Source: Rallus limicola (lineage: Eukaryota; Chordata; Aves; Gruiformes; Rallidae). From it: DNA of 64,000 nucleotides. Below are positions 19,956 through 33,785 of the stretch, in pieces (position 1 is the stretch's first letter; every line of letters begins with the position of its first letter). Below the pieces are notes generated by a model. It was not told the DNA's origin. It did no database searches and saw only the letters and a list, made by a program, of their open reading frames with translations. The translations under genes were made by a program, and so were the position numbers. The stretch is taken from positions 18,220,146 through 18,284,145 of the forward strand of contig JAKCOZ010000001.1 in the NCBI GenBank assembly GCA_022605955.1. The letters run 5' to 3'.

Positions 19956-22900
19956 AAAGCCACGGTGATCTTAAGTCTATGAAAGCAGCTAATGCAAACT
20001 GCAATAAGGAGTTTCTCTGAACCTTTCTGTTGAAGTAGAGGATCTCTAAACAAAATCCCATTTAAGGAGTGCTGTGCTATGTGCTGACTTTTAGACTCAG
20101 CCCTTCTGAAAATAGGAAGAGAAGGAGGGGGAGAACAGGAAAAAAGAGTAATAGCAGGGCTTGCTTCGCAGCTCCCTGTGTTACGAGCAGTTTGCGGACA
20201 AGTGGTCACTGCGCTTTCAGATGAAGCTTGTGGATCAAAACCAGCTGTGATTATACATGTCACCTTTTCCTCTCAATTCCACATATATATAGTATTTAGA
20301 TTATTACAGCCACAGACTCTGATGGATCACTAGGGCCACAGTCAACACTTCAGTTTACTACCAGTCTTTTAACTGTGATACATAGTTTGAAACCTGCTGA
20401 TCATAGGAAATTCCAGCTGAAATCTGTGCACTGTCTCTTTACAACTGTGTTGTAAAACTCCTGGAAAAATTAATGACATAACGAAAAGGAAAGTTGGAAC
20501 AAGAATTAGGGGAAAGCTGGTACTATCTCATTATATAGATGGGAAACTGAAACTCTCATGATTTGGCCTAACTGTGTAGGTCTTGACCCAGAGTTATTGA
20601 TAAAGCTCCTATCTTGAGTCACAGACCATTGCCTTTCCTAGAAGACCATCCTTGCTTTTAATCTTAATCTGTCAGTTAAATAGGGTAACATGGAGTTTCT
20701 ATGCCATGGAAAGTTGCACTAAACTATAATTGTCAACACTATGGAAGATCAAACCAGAGAAGGAAGTGCCATTTTACAGCTCTTTTGTTTGTGTTCATTG
20801 CTTGATCATTGTACAGATTTCCATAGCTCAGAGCCCAAACCGATGCTTGTTCATTCACCTGGTCAAGGAAGTGTTTTTATGATCATCCTTGTCCTATGTA
20901 AGTACTAGATCAAACAGTAGCGGTTTAAACCTTTTAATGTTATATTTGAAATTCATTTTGTCTTTTTTCATCAGTAATCCCTTCTGATTGATTACACATT
21001 TCTGAGTGTTTTAAAGCCATGTACTAACTTGTCTGTATAAATACTTCCCATTAGAAAATGCTTTATAAGTTCTGAGTTATGTTTGTTGCCATAGCAATGC
21101 TCAGTTAAAGATTCATAGAATAGCTTTTTATTTTCTTCCTATCATTTGGGAATTCACAAAGGAGATTCTAAATCTATTTCAAATACAGGGGATTTAGCAG
21201 GACTGTGTGCATGGGAGTCCCTGGGGAGGAAGGGAAAAAAATTGTCTAGAGTTTAAACCTGGAGCACTGAAGTGATCTAGAGTGATTGGAAGGTCTATGG
21301 CTTTTGGCTGTATCCTGTATTTGCATTCTAGGGAACCTTGTTGGAGAGCTAAAACTCATGTGGAAAAGAAGTGCCTACAGAAGAAATCAGTTCTCTTTGT
21401 CCATTCTTGGTTTTCCACCTAAAATACAATGTGCATTCTTGGGATTGTAAAAGAGGAATAGGCAAAAGCTAGGCTCTGAAATAGTCATTCATCACTAATG
21501 TCCTATCAGCTGTCTTCATAGATCTGTTTTAAATAGTTCCCTGTCAGTATTTAAAACTTCATTTTGAACGTCAGCAATTGCAGCCTTAGTACACAGCTGG
21601 CACCCAATACCCACCCCCCTGTAAAGCTACACTTTGGATAGCTCTGATTAAGTTTAATCTGAGTTCTCTTCCCAATTTCAAGACTAGTAGGAGGCCTTGG
21701 AAAAGTTTGTCTCAAGTGTGTTCACACTCTTTTGCTGAATGTTTCTAGACTTGACAGATCTCAGAACACTGGACAAAAAAAGGCTTGATTAACTGTGTGT
21801 GATGTTTCGTATTTTGTTATTGAATACTTAATTTGACAAGTGTGGAAATTTACAATGAGATCTCAGTATTTTTATTTCTTCTATGGAGTATTCCACCTCT
21901 TGAAGTCTAAAAGAGCTGCGCTTGAATTTCATGTGGTCTCAAGAGCAGCTGTTGTTTCCACATACCCAGTGAGCTGTAGGAGTCTAATGAAACAGGGACA
22001 GTATTGGATTTAGAAGGAAGTAGCAAGTGAAGCTCAGTATTTCGTCTGTATTGGTCAATTACAGAAATGTAAAATAATATAATATGGGGTAATGTATATT
22101 TTCATATTTTGGATTGGAAGAGGTAAAGTTTAAACAAATACTACCATAAACCACACTTGATTTTGCTCCTATTTCAGCAGTGTATCTTTTTTTTCCCTTT
22201 TTTTAATTGAAAAAACTCCCAAACCCCACGACTTTCCATCACACTAGGAAATTCTATTTAAATTTTGTAATGTTTTATTTATTTGAAGAGCTAATGGGGG
22301 CTGGGAAAAAGTATTAAATACTGCACTTAATAGAAGTTCCCCAGCTGCTGTCAGAATCTGTGTGTAAGCTGAGAAACGAGATCAGTCCTTTGCAGCACAC
22401 TCTTGTGTCAGTTTTAAAATCGGAAGGTAGCTGAAAAAACATAGAATTTTAAAATAGATTCTTCTTATTTACATCTGGGGTTTTGAGCTGTTATGGTTCA
22501 ATTCTTCAAGCTCTTAAAGCTCTTGTGATTTGGAAGAAGAAAAACAAATATCAGGCAACTTGTAGTAATTGCAAGAGCTGCAACACTGAGATAACAAAAT
22601 ATTCAGCCTGCAGTTCCTCTTCACTTAGGCTGTACTTCTACAAACATATAAGCCATGCATTCACTATACTAAAGAAAGTAATCTTGTAGAGAGTGGGCTT
22701 CTCTTGATGATGTAGGCATTTGAAAATGTGTTGCCAGGATGGAAGCTGTAGCTATCTAGCCTTTGGTTTCAAGGGCTTGTGGGTATTTCTTTAAGATACC
22801 AACAATTTCATATTCTCTGGACTGATGGAAGACATTTGGTTTGTTTCTAGAAAGCTGAGGAGAACTGTTAAGCTATAATCTCATTTAAGATTGTGTAAAT

Positions 22901-25307
22901 CTACAATAAGAAATGTGAAGAATAAATGCTGCAATGTGCACAAAAGACCAGAAATTGACTGTAAAAATTGCATTAATGGGTTCTAGAACAGGTTTCTTGA
23001 GAGCTTGGAATTCAGTGTAAAATACAGAAAAAAAAGCATGGTGGGATCTCAAATCACAAGCTGTGTTCTTCCTGGTTCTTTGTAATTAGAAATTTTTTCA
23101 GTTTCCTACAGCCATCAGTTGGAACCAAAGCTCCCATCCTAATGCAAACTCTCTGTGTGCAATTCCACCTTGCAGGATTGGAGTCTTATTTATCTGTATC
23201 TTTCTGCCTTGAGTTGAGCAAGAATCCAATTTGCTACAAAATAATTATCCCAATCGCCTAAGTCTGCAGACATAATTCTTACTGAAAGGCAGCAGTAGTC
23301 TTGATGCACTGAAGGGTTGCATTTTTCTTTTTATGGTGGTACTATCAATCAATTCCAAAATTACAGATCAGAATCACTTCCCTACTTTATGTCCAGAAAG
23401 CAAAGATGGGATTCAAAACCATGGGAACAGGTACAGGACCTTTATTTTTTTCCTTCTTAATGTTTTTAAGATCCACATTTTTAAGCTCTCCTTTGCTGCA
23501 GGAAAGGCCAGAAGTTACTTTTCAGTAGAAGTATAGATCTTCATTCCGTGGCTTTGTGCAGTGTTTGTATGACTTGTAGAAACTTAGGGTCAGGGTTGAA
23601 AATCGGCACCACGTAGGAGACTTAAGAATAATATAAATGCTTTTCTAAGGACAACACTGGAGATGTCAAGTATAAATGTGATCTTTGCAGTGTAGGTACT
23701 TCCTTGTTTCAATTGTTGCTCTCCTTATGGTGCCAGGAAGGAGGTTTCTGATCAGGGTCCATGCTTGACAGCAAGAGAGGTTGAAGATGGAGAGGGAGGA
23801 AATGAGTAAAGACTTGTCTGGATTTTGGATGTTTCTGTTCTGGTCAAACCCTAGGAATAAGTTTAAATTTTGACCCTTCTGAGGAATGAGAAGATGCTGT
23901 TTCTTGTTATGTACTTCTAGCAAACCTGTGGACGTAAGCTTAAAATGCCTGGGGGAAAAAGATTGGTGTCATGGCAGGGGAAAGAAGAGGGTAAAAGAGC
24001 AACTAGACTGGGCAGCAAAAGGAAAGGCACAGGGACAAGGAAAGAGAAGGACAAATCAAAGGCACATTTAATTTAGCAATTCACTGTCCCTCCTTCTAGC
24101 ATCTGTATATCATTTTTTGAGAGAAATACATGATTTGCAGACCTCTCTTGTTCTTTATTCCTCAAGCCCTTCGTGCAGCTCTCGTGTTTTTCAGCTAGTT
24201 TAGGTGTAACACTGTTATATTTCATTAGGGTGTGTGAACTTCTCATCTGTTCTTTATGCAGTACCCTACATCAGTAAATCACAGCGGTGAAGTTGGTGAA
24301 GAACATGGTGAACTGAAGACTGGCATAGTCAAACTGTTTTAAGGAAACTTCTCCACTACCATGGGTTCTTGTGGAGTTTGTGGTGGTGTTTTAAGGAGGT
24401 AAATAAAACATGATGGTGAAATGGGACTCCAGGTTTTGTGAATCTCCCTGTTCTGAGCAGTGAAATCTTGCCTGGTCATAGGTGCTGGTAGTGTATAAAT
24501 GGTGACCACAAAATGTGACGTAGAAATTGATCTGCATATATGTTGATAAAGTAACTATTTGTATGTCAAAAAATGGTCACATGCAAACCACATCATTCTA
24601 AGTGATTGACCTGTGACATGGAATGTCATGGAATGTATTTTGAAAGCACAAACAGACTAAGATGTAAGTTTCAGTTTTTAAAAAGCTTTTAAAAGACTGT
24701 TGAATACTCTCAATAGCCTTGCTGCCTAATTGTTATAAACTGAAGTGGACTATTCTGTGGATTCCCTATAGTATGTGGAGGTACATGTTTGTGTGTACTT
24801 GTGTGTGTATATGTATATATCTGTATGTGTACGTTTGTGCTTTTCTTTGCTACAGTTCAGTTGTTGAAAAATATTATTATGAATTGCAGAAAATCAAGCT
24901 TGCTCTAGCAGCCACACAAAATTTATGCTGCTTTTGCTGGCATATTTAACAAATATGAATTGTAGAGCAGTATCACTCAAACAGGTAGACAGTTATTGTT
25001 CTGTGTTTGATATAATCATTTTAGTAAGGCATGAATGAGGATGTATATAAAATTGAGCTGAGTTAATTCCAATTTTTGTTACAGGTACTAGGGAGAAAAA
25101 TAACTTTGTCAAAACCAAAACAATAGAAGTGGTAAGAGAAATAGCCACTTGTATTTGAGCCTGTAAAGCTGATCTATCAAAAGGGTGTCTGAAAGCTTGC
25201 ACTTTCCTATTTTTGAGGTTTGTCATAGTATCCTAGTAGATGATGGCTAAGTTTTAAAAGGAGTTTGACCTATTTGCCTTCAGACTCAGTTGGCTGAGGC
25301 TCAGCGT
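19956..25307. other. Unique AT-rich DNA; a MIR-like trace and weak exon candidates only
   Basis: Three weak signals are present. At 20,526-20,600, ATAGATGGGAAACTGAAACT resembles the MIR SINE core. At 20,817-20,897 an AG/GTAAGT-bounded 81-bp segment is open in phase 1-1. At 24,261 a good acceptor is followed by a 26-codon frame to a TAA and an AATAAA at about 24,402. TG/TA-rich low-complexity sequence spans about 24,785-24,840. Confidence 0.45.
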
Positions 25308-25330
25308 CCTCAGTTGGTGACTAACTGAGG
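25308..25330. repeat. Perfect 8-bp inverted repeat
   Basis: CCTCAGTT - GGTGACT - AACTGAGG, two perfect arms around a 7-base loop, about 100 bases upstream of the CR1 copy at 25.4 kb. Confidence 0.75.
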
Positions 25331-25414
25331 CAGCAGTTTGTTGGCAGTCAGTGGCAGGAATTTTAGATGCAACTTTGTCAGAGCTGGTGGAAGGGAAGAA
25401 GCCATCAAGTTTTG

Positions 25415-26361
25415 ATGAGTGGGACAGAGTCTGGCTGGAGGCCTCTATCTAGCAGAGTCCCTCAGGGGTCAGTACTGGGACCTGTACTATTTAATATATT
25501 CATTGATGACCTGGATGAGTGAGTAGAGGTGTACAGTCAGCAAGCTTGCTGACTACACAAAACTGGGAGGAGGTGGGTGGCTGACACACTAGAGAGTTGT
25601 GCTGCCATTCAGTGAGACTTAGACAGGCTGGAGTGCTGGGCAGGTAGGAGTTTAATGAGATTGAACAAGGGCACGTGTAGGGTCTTGCATCTGGGGAAGA
25701 ACAAACCCAGGTACCAGTATAGGCTGGTGGAGAGCAGCGTAGGTGAGAGGGACCTGGGGGTCCTGGTGGACAGCAGGATGACCATGAGCCAGCAATGTGC
25801 CCTCATGGCTAAGAAGGCCAATGGCATCCTGGGGTGTATTAGAAGAAATGTGGGTGAGACCACACCTGGAATATTGCATCCAGTTCTGGGCCCCTCAGTT
25901 CAAGAAGGACATAGAACTCCTTGGAAGAGTCCAGCACAGGGCCACCAATATGATGAAGGGAGTGAAACATCTTCCTTATGCGGAAAGGCTGAGGGAGCTG
26001 GGCCTCTTTAGCTTGGAGAATAGGAGACTGAGGGGGGACCTTATTAATGTTTATAAATATGTAAAGGGTGGGAGTCAGGAGGCTCTTCCCAGTGATGGCC
26101 AGCAATAGGACAAGTGGCAATGGGTGCAAGCTGGGGCATAGGAAGTTCCATGTGAGCATAAGGAAAAACTTTTCTATTGTGAGGGTGACAGAGCACTGGA
26201 ACAGGCTGCCCGGAGAGGTTGTGGAGTCTCCTTCTCTGGAGAGACCTGTCTGGATACATTCCTTTGTGATTTAGTCTAGGTGATCCTGCTCTGGCAAGGG
26301 GGTTGGGCTAGATGATCTTTTGAGGTCCTTTCCAACACCTAATGTTCTGTGATTCTGTGAT
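25415..26361 (+). mobile_element. CR1 LINE, sense, 5'-truncated with intact 3' tail
   Basis: It starts in the reverse-transcriptase palm (DNA read as [19 protein letters not shown]) and runs through the conserved downstream region. Recognisable pieces are VGERDLGVLVDSRM, then after a frameshift [20 protein letters not shown], and [20 protein letters not shown]. It continues through the 3' UTR to GGTCCTTTCCAACACCTAATG. It ends in the CR1 signature GTTCTGTGATTCTGTGA. CR1 elements prime from the 3' end and are normally 5'-truncated, as here. Stops (for example in the codons after DDLDE) and at least one frameshift make it dead. Confidence 0.95.
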
Positions 26362-27364
26362 TTGTCAATCAGACTGGGCCATTCATCTCTGTCATGTCTC
26401 TTTCTTTTGAAGTGTATGGTGCCAAACTCCTAAAAGGCAGCCTTGCTTCCATTCACAGAAGTCTTGCAGAAATAGGAAACTTGAAGCAAGAAGGAAGGCA
26501 GTGTTGTAGTTCTTGGTTCAGTTTTAGATCAACTTCAACTCATTTAAGATTGCAGCCAGTGTATCTGTGGTAACTGTTGCAGAGCAGATCATTTCTCTTT
26601 GCTCTACCAAGAAGGACAGAATGACCTGTGCCTTTGGATTTCTTCATGTTTTGTGTTGCTCTTTTCTGAGGTGGAATGCCTAGGTCTTATTTCCTACTTG
26701 AGTGGGAGTCGAATTACATTTGCAGAATAAAACAGCATCAGCATGGGATACTTTATTGAATAGGTGTGTGCAACAGGAGCAGAATGAAGTGTCTCTGGCA
26801 TCCTGGGAGAATTTACTGGGCTACTGAACAAAAGGCATCCTTTTGTTTCATCTTCTGCAGATATGCAGAAGCATCAAATGCACCTTCCATTCAGCGTGAC
26901 CGTTTCAAGGTTTTTTTCCTCTTTGATCTCAAGTGAACTTTTTTTCAAAGCTCAGATACTGGGGTATCAATCACACAACTCACTACCAGTTACTTAAAAA
27001 GTAAAAAGTGACGAGTCATGCATTGCAAAATCATGTGGGTTGGTTTGTTTATTTTTAAATCAGGCTACATTTTATTTTTCTTTTAGTTCAGAGCCCTTAT
27101 GTATGGGTTACATTTTCAGAGCTATATGGTCTAGATACTTATTAAAACTGAGATTGTGCATTACCCCAAGTGGTTGAGGGTTTTTATTGATAATTTTCAA
27201 ATTTTCAGTATAACCATGATTTCAATAATTTGTCTTAACCATCTTCTTCTGTTTACTTGTTTCATCTGCCACTACCAACACCTTGCTTCAGGTCCACGCT
27301 GAAGGTTTATTGTAAGTTTTATATGCCTTTATGTATATCAATTTTATAAATCTGATTGTCCTAA
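26362..27364. other. Unique DNA, nothing recognised
   Basis: No repeat family or bounded exon was seen. Confidence 0.5.
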
Positions 27365-27367
27365 AAA

Positions 27368-27424
27368 GAGGTGATAGCCTCTCCTCGTAAGACTTCTTCT
27401 CCCAACCCTTCACCATCCTCATTG
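27368..27424 (-). mobile_element. Short CR1 fragment, antisense
   Basis: AGCCTCTCCTCGTAAGACTT and CTCCCAACCCTTCACCATCC are the antisense of the CR1 stretch encoding the KGLEHKSYEERL-type motif. Only about 55 bases remain, with no tail. Confidence 0.65.
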
Positions 27425-29724
27425 CCCCGTGGGGTAGGAGTAAAGAGCCCACATTAAGGTTAAGGGGACCAGTTTGGTTTCCTCAGTGTTGGTCACGAAT
27501 ACACGTGTCTTGTTTGTTTGTGTAAAGATTTTCATCCTAGCCCTGAATTGTAGCCCCAATGTTCTGTTCTTCCCAGTGGATACACCTAGAAATGGCAGGT
27601 GCCTTAATAGACAGTGTTGAATTCAGTGATTCTTGGTGTGCCAGTAACTAACTGCAACTAATCTTTGGAAGTGTTTGTTGGTGGGAACTGTTTACTTTCA
27701 AATGTAAGCTAAATACCAAATGACACTCTATTAGTATTTTTCTATTATAGATGAGTGAATGTTATTGGAGCAGCTTGAAAATTTGGGGCAGTTGGAGGTG
27801 TGACAAGTTAGACCAGCTCGTGGGGTAGCGAAGCACCAATTACCATTTGTCAGGAATGCATTTCATTTTCCATGTGATTTCTATTTATGATTGGTGACCC
27901 TAGGAAGAAACCTTCTCTGAACTTCAAAAACTGTAGAAGAGTTATGGAAAAGCAACTTGGGGTTTTTTGGGTTATTTTAATCCACTAAAACCATTCCTGT
28001 ATCCCAGTCCAAATGAACTTTTGTAGTTGCAATCGAAAACAGGTGCATCATTCTGTGTTGGTCCCTGCACATCTACTTCCTACATGTTATCTCTTACCTT
28101 GCAGGAAAAAAAATTACCTGCAGGTCAGGAAGTTTGTTATTTCCTTGCTTCGCTGACATGACCTGCTCATTCCTGTTTTATGTAGTGATCACATTCTTCT
28201 CTTGTCTGTCATTCCCAAGGGAAAGTCTCTGGTTGACTAATTATGCCCGGGAGCATATGGTAGTAGGGCAGCTTCATGCATATTTCTAGTATCCGTGCCT
28301 TCGAAGGAGTTAAACAGCAGCGTTCCCATCTCCTGGGAGCTTGTTCTGGGAAATGTACATTCTTTTATTCTGTGTTACCAGCGTGAGAATGTTACATGTG
28401 CTCAGGAGGGCCCTTGGTGAGTCAGGTGGCAGTCTGATTCTCCCATGATAACCGTTTTTTTGTTTTTTTAATGGGAAAGAAAAGATGAGAATTCTTTAGC
28501 TTGTTCATTGTTTATGAACACAAGAAAAATGCAATGTAGACAGTAAGAGAGATGAATAGAGAAATGAATATTTGTTGACCTAAGCCTTTCTAGAAAAGTT
28601 GGACACATGGGCAAAATACAAATTTTATCTTGTGCCTGGATGATTTTGGAAAATTGTATTTCAGGATAGAAAATTATTCTGGGAAGATGGGAGTATTATC
28701 AGTTGAGCTATATGAGGTCTTCCTTACTTAACCTGATATTTGGGTGTAATACAGCAACACTTACTTGGCACATTTAGTCCATCCAGGATTTCTGGGGAAA
28801 TTTGTGATTTTTTTCTAATGCAGGTATGGGTTTTATTTTAACCTTGGGAGACATAGTAATCTCTAGAAAGTCCTGCTGCTTGAATAGCTGCAAAACTAAA
28901 TGGTACAGAGCTACTAAGAGACTATTATGCAGAACAGCAAGCAGGAGCTCGGCTATATTTTGGAGTGAGAAGCAGAATTATTCTGGGAAAAAAATTGTGG
29001 ACAAGCAAAGGACTTGTCTGTGCTCATAAAATGGTAATCAACATAGTCGGTGAAGTGGGATGTAAACCACTGCAGGACATGCCCACAGTACTTTGCTTTG
29101 CATTTGATAATTTGCAAAACAGAGCTTACTTATTTGTCACCAATTCTGTCATACTGCATTTAGCAAGAAAAGGCAATTTGACTTTCTCTTATGGAATGAG
29201 TTTTGCTGCCAGATTCCGGATCCAGGAGTCCTACTTTCCTTTCAGGAAGATTTTCTGGTGTGCTCTTAATTTGTTTGAAACCATCGAGCCTATTACTGCT
29301 GTTACTGTTTATTAGATCTGCTGTTTGTGTTTTTAATGAGGACAGTCAATATAGCACGTTTTATCCACATTTAGCACATTATCCAAATTCTTTTATAATG
29401 GGGATTGATTTTTAACCAAAAAGCTAGTCACAGGAATTTCTCGTTACTGTCAATCTATCTAGTAATATGTTGTGATATTTATGTTTATGCTGTACTAGTT
29501 TATGATGCCTCAAATCATTTGGTTTGTAAATACTATTGAATCCATTATAACATTATCAGTAATGCAAAATATAATGGGAGAAGGGAAACATTTTAAATAT
29601 TGCTTCCTGTTTTCATTTACTCATACATTTTCAGGAAGATATGTTTTGTTATTCATTGCTTCTTACTGGATGGCAGTTCTTAAAATGTTTCAGCTATGTG
29701 ACTATTTTAGTTACGTGTTGCATC
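27425..29724. other. Unique AT-rich DNA, nothing recognised
   Basis: No repeat family, RNA gene or bounded exon was seen. Confidence 0.5.
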
Positions 29725-29836
29725 TCGACAGAGTGCTAGATAATCTCATCTAGCAGGCTTCTTTTCCCACGGAAATCTGGACTAGATCATCTTTCAGGGT
29801 CTCTTCCAACCTGAGCTGTTCTTTTATTTTATGATG
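29725..29836 (+). mobile_element. Old CR1 3' end, sense
   Basis: GTGCTAGATAATCTCATCTA, then GGACTAGATCATCTTTCAGG and TCTCTTCCAACCTGAGCTGTTC, then TTTTATTTTATGAT as a decayed 3' octamer repeat. The same subfamily appears antisense at 50,354-50,500. Confidence 0.75.
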
Positions 29837-32800
29837 CTAAGTGAGTCTTAATGGAAACATAACTTTTTTTCCACAGTAATAGAGTAGAAAGTACAATAAA
29901 TTTTCATCTTTTCTGTGTGGGTAACAAAGAGATGGCAGACATTGGCATGAAGTTAGTGCTTGTTGAGGTCTTTGTGTATAACCAAATTTGGAAAGAAGAG
30001 GTGTATTAAAATGATGAAAAAATGGAAAATAGGGTTCCACAGGTTCTGTAGGCTCTCACTAAGCTTTAGTTTCTGTTTCTGTATTTTGAAGGACTACGCT
30101 TCTGTGCCTTCTAGTAAGTAGCAGTTCATCACCTGGATAGTTTACATGAGAAATGTAATGAATTACTAAATAAAAAATAAATACAGAATACAGAATATTT
30201 TTAAAGTGTCCATTTGGGATTAAATGTTTGTTGGACAAACATACATAAGTACAGGCCACCCAAATCCAGTCAGTAGCCTCCTCTGACTCAAGATTTCCAA
30301 GGTATTGGATTTCCCCAGTTTAACCTTCTTTAAGAGCATGGAAGTTGCACAAACTAGCTTTACAGCACACATTTGACAGTGAGGTCTGGGAAATCTGGCA
30401 AGAAAATCCTAAGGGGTGAGGAAGCATATACCCTTAGGGTGGGTTTCCTGTATATGCAGTGGGTCTCATGTGGGCAAGTGCTCATTAGAATAGCAGAGGT
30501 TTGATTGTCCAGAAGCTTGTTTTCCAACATCAGTAGGCACGCTGGAGAAATATCCTAAATATGCTTAGTAGTAAAATTTCCATCTCTTGTGTGGGTCTTT
30601 TTTATGTGACTTACAGCAGCTTAATCCAAAGGGCAGATCAAGGGGCAGACTTGGCCTGTATCATGCTTCCATTCATCCTTCCAGCTTTTCCTCAGAGAAG
30701 ATGGGCACTGACGTTTTGGGGCTTGAAAGGCAAATGACTTTCTCTGTATGTGGGCAGCTACTTGGAGCTAGACTGGCTACCACAGCAACACTGTATAAGT
30801 GATGGGAATTAAATGGTGGCATGGCTTTCACTATCCATGTCTTGGATATTGCAGTCACAGCTTTCCCACTGACATGGCTCACAATTGGGGCATAGACTCT
30901 CATAGTTGTGTTCTGGATATCTAACTACAGAAATTACATCATGCAGATTTATGATTCTGTGAAGTGTTGCTTGCACTAATCTGATCTGAAAGCAATAGTA
31001 ATTTAGATAGGGGAAGGAGATCTTTACCTGAATAAAGAATAACCACCTGGCTTTACCCTGGAGACAGTTCCTACAAGACATTTGAATGGCCTCCTCCTTT
31101 GTCTTTGGGTGGGTATCCGTGGGGAGATGCGTGTCTCAACTGAAGAATCATTTGTGATGTCTTCTGATTGGTTTCCACCTTATTCATATATCATTTATTT
31201 TATGTTTAACTCTAAGCCCAAGAATAGTCCCACTGAGGGAGAAAGAACAACTGTTTGTCTGCTGAAGTACCTTGATTATTGAGCTAATTATCCTCCCTGC
31301 TCAGAGCTACCCAATAGTCAAGACATTTGACAGCAGCATGCCACGCATCTGGCAATAGTCTTTGCCTGTACCTTCAGTCTCCTTTCTTCTCTCCTTCTCC
31401 TCCCTGCATTGCAGCGCTATTGTAGGTTTTTCTGGCTTATAATACTCTTTTTTTCATGCAGACCCCTATGCTTAGAATTCCTATCCCAGTGCACCAGAGG
31501 GTGTTCTTACTTTATGCATATTTGCAAGGAGTAACCTGTTTTTCCTCCTTAAAGCACACATCCTCTGCAACCCCCATCCCTGCATGCATGAAAGAAAAGA
31601 ATAATGTTACATATATTAAACAAAAATCTATCAATTTCCCTGTCTGCACTGTACTGAATACTTAATTCATATTCCTTTGTTTTATTGCATATTTTAAGTT
31701 TGCTAGGACAGAGGTCACCTCTTTTAGTGGTTTGCCAAGTGTCATGTAAGGTGATTTTGCTTAGTAAATACTAATAGGATCCTTTTAAATTTTAGCTTTT
31801 GCTTTTAATTATATAACTGTCTTTGGGAAGGGATCAATTCAGCAATATTCAACACCAAGAGAGACTACAGGTGTGAGAATTAGGTGTTCTTATCCTGTTG
31901 GACCTATTTTTTCTCTCCTAATCTCCTATGTACTTGGCGTGAGGACCCCTTTTCAAGGGAGATCTGTGGCTGAAATGAAGAGTTATTGCAGATCAGGACA
32001 GAGGTGGCTTGGCAGAGCTGGGTGCGATTAGCATACTGCAGGCTTTTTTCTTAAGCCAGTGCTGCAGTTTCCTCATTTTGCGTAACCCGCAAATCAATTT
32101 AAAGATAAATAAATAAATAAATTCTTTAAGTCTTGGTGATTACAGCATTGTTCTTAGAATAATTTTGATGAGCATTTACTGGGGATTTTGCACTGATTTT
32201 GACCCTGTTCGCTAAATTTGGGTTATATTATCACTGCTGCATTCCTCACTGACAGCAGTTCTCCTCCCCAAACAAGTAATCTTAAGCAAGCAAACTTAAG
32301 CCTATAGACAGTACACCCATTCTTCCCAGTTACCTTCATCAAACTGCTTCAATTTAGTTGACATGTTCCTGGGGTACCTGATAGAGGGCATTTGGATGAC
32401 AGTGTGAAAGACATAAGAATTTCCATAATGGTACTTTCTAGACTGTGAAAGGTATTTCAGGGAAAGAGAGAGGTTTTGTCTTGTGTTATGGGATCCCCTG
32501 AGTAATTATCCAGATAAATAGGGCACCATTTTTTTTTTATTTGCCAACTGTAGAGGTCTGAAGACTATACGATTAGTGTATAAAGCTATTACATAAATCT
32601 TCTTCGCCCCAGTTTAAGTTAATGCTCCACATATGGCATGCCTGGTAGGGTGAAAATTCCTGTTCACTCCTTAGCCAAGCGATGTATAGCAGCGCAGCTC
32701 TTGGAGTGTTGCTAGAACAGGAGAGCTGGTCAAGGGGTTTAGAAGAACTGAAGCAATCATTTTAGTTTTTTATGTGCAGGATACAGATGACTCACTCCTC

Positions 32801-33454
32801 CTGTATTTTAGCACTGACATGAGACTGTTCTGTAAATAGCACATGTTCAGAAATAGGACACATCCCACCCCCATTAGCTAAGAAATCAAGGTAATGTAGC
32901 TATTTGATTTTAAAACAAAAACCAGGAGGAAATTTCAGCGCTAGTAACAATCTGGAATTGCATTATGTGATAAGGGACCAGATTTATTTCCACTTCCTGA
33001 CAACAGACCAAATTACTAGTTGTCATCTAGGAGATAAAGGGAAAATACAGAAGTAAAGGTTGCTGATACACAGTGAGAAGACTAATAGTAGATGGACAGA
33101 GGGTTTTCTTTTTTCTCTCTCTAAACAGCATTTCAGGATCTTGCTGTAAAACCTGAGAGTTTTTGAAAGGGAAAAGTAGGATTAGTGTAAGTAGTCTACA
33201 GGGCAGCATTCTGATAGCTGAAGAGTTTGAAAGAAGTTCTGTTATGCTGTATGGTGGGGTTTTTTGTATAGCATAGTTATATTTGGACTAAGAATTCCTT
33301 GTTTACAGGGCTGAGAAAGGAAGAGAGGATCACACCTCAATACCTCTCTAGGAAAAGTTTGGATTCCTACCATATATACTTGTGGCTCACAATCTGGATG
33401 TGGAGTGAGAAATGAGAATGAACCCAAAGTAAGAAAGAAATCAAAAGGGAAGAA
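29837..33454. other. Unique AT-rich DNA with a small (AAAT)n run at 32,102-32,122
   Basis: Apart from the tetranucleotide run and a weak acceptor/donor pair near 30,067-30,110, nothing recognisable was seen. Confidence 0.5.
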
Positions 33455-33785
33455 TGAAAGGTAAAACCAAAGTCCTGCGCCTGGGCTGGAATTAACCTGT
33501 GCAATAAGTACAGGCTGGGGGCAGACTGGGTGGAAAGAAGTTTTGCAGAAGATGACTCTGCTTGATGACAAATTGAACATTAGTCAACAGTTTTCTCTTG
33601 AAAAGGGGAAGACCAATGACATGCTGAGTTTTATTAGCAAGAGTGTAGCCAGCAGGCCAAGGTAGGTGACTATTCACCTCTATTCAGTGTTTGTAAGATT
33701 GCACATACACACAGGTTTTGGGCTCCCCAGCAAAAGAAGACCATACTTACATGTGTCCAGTGGAGGGTTAGCAAAATGATTGTGT
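33455..33785 (+). mobile_element. Old CR1-like LINE fragment, sense (region downstream of the RT palm)
   Basis: The segment parallels the CR1 stretch after the catalytic motif. It reads AAAGTCCTGCGCCTGGGCTG, then GTACAGGCTGGGGGCAGACT, ATTAGCAAGAGTGTAGCCAG, and TTTTGGGCTCCCCAGCAAAA. Divergence and indels are heavy, so it is old. Neither terminus is preserved. Confidence 0.75.

Noticed and set aside
25655..26274. Overlapping ORFs on both strands
   Set aside because: They are fragments of the CR1 ORF2 C-terminal region and its antisense shadows, already covered by the CR1 feature.
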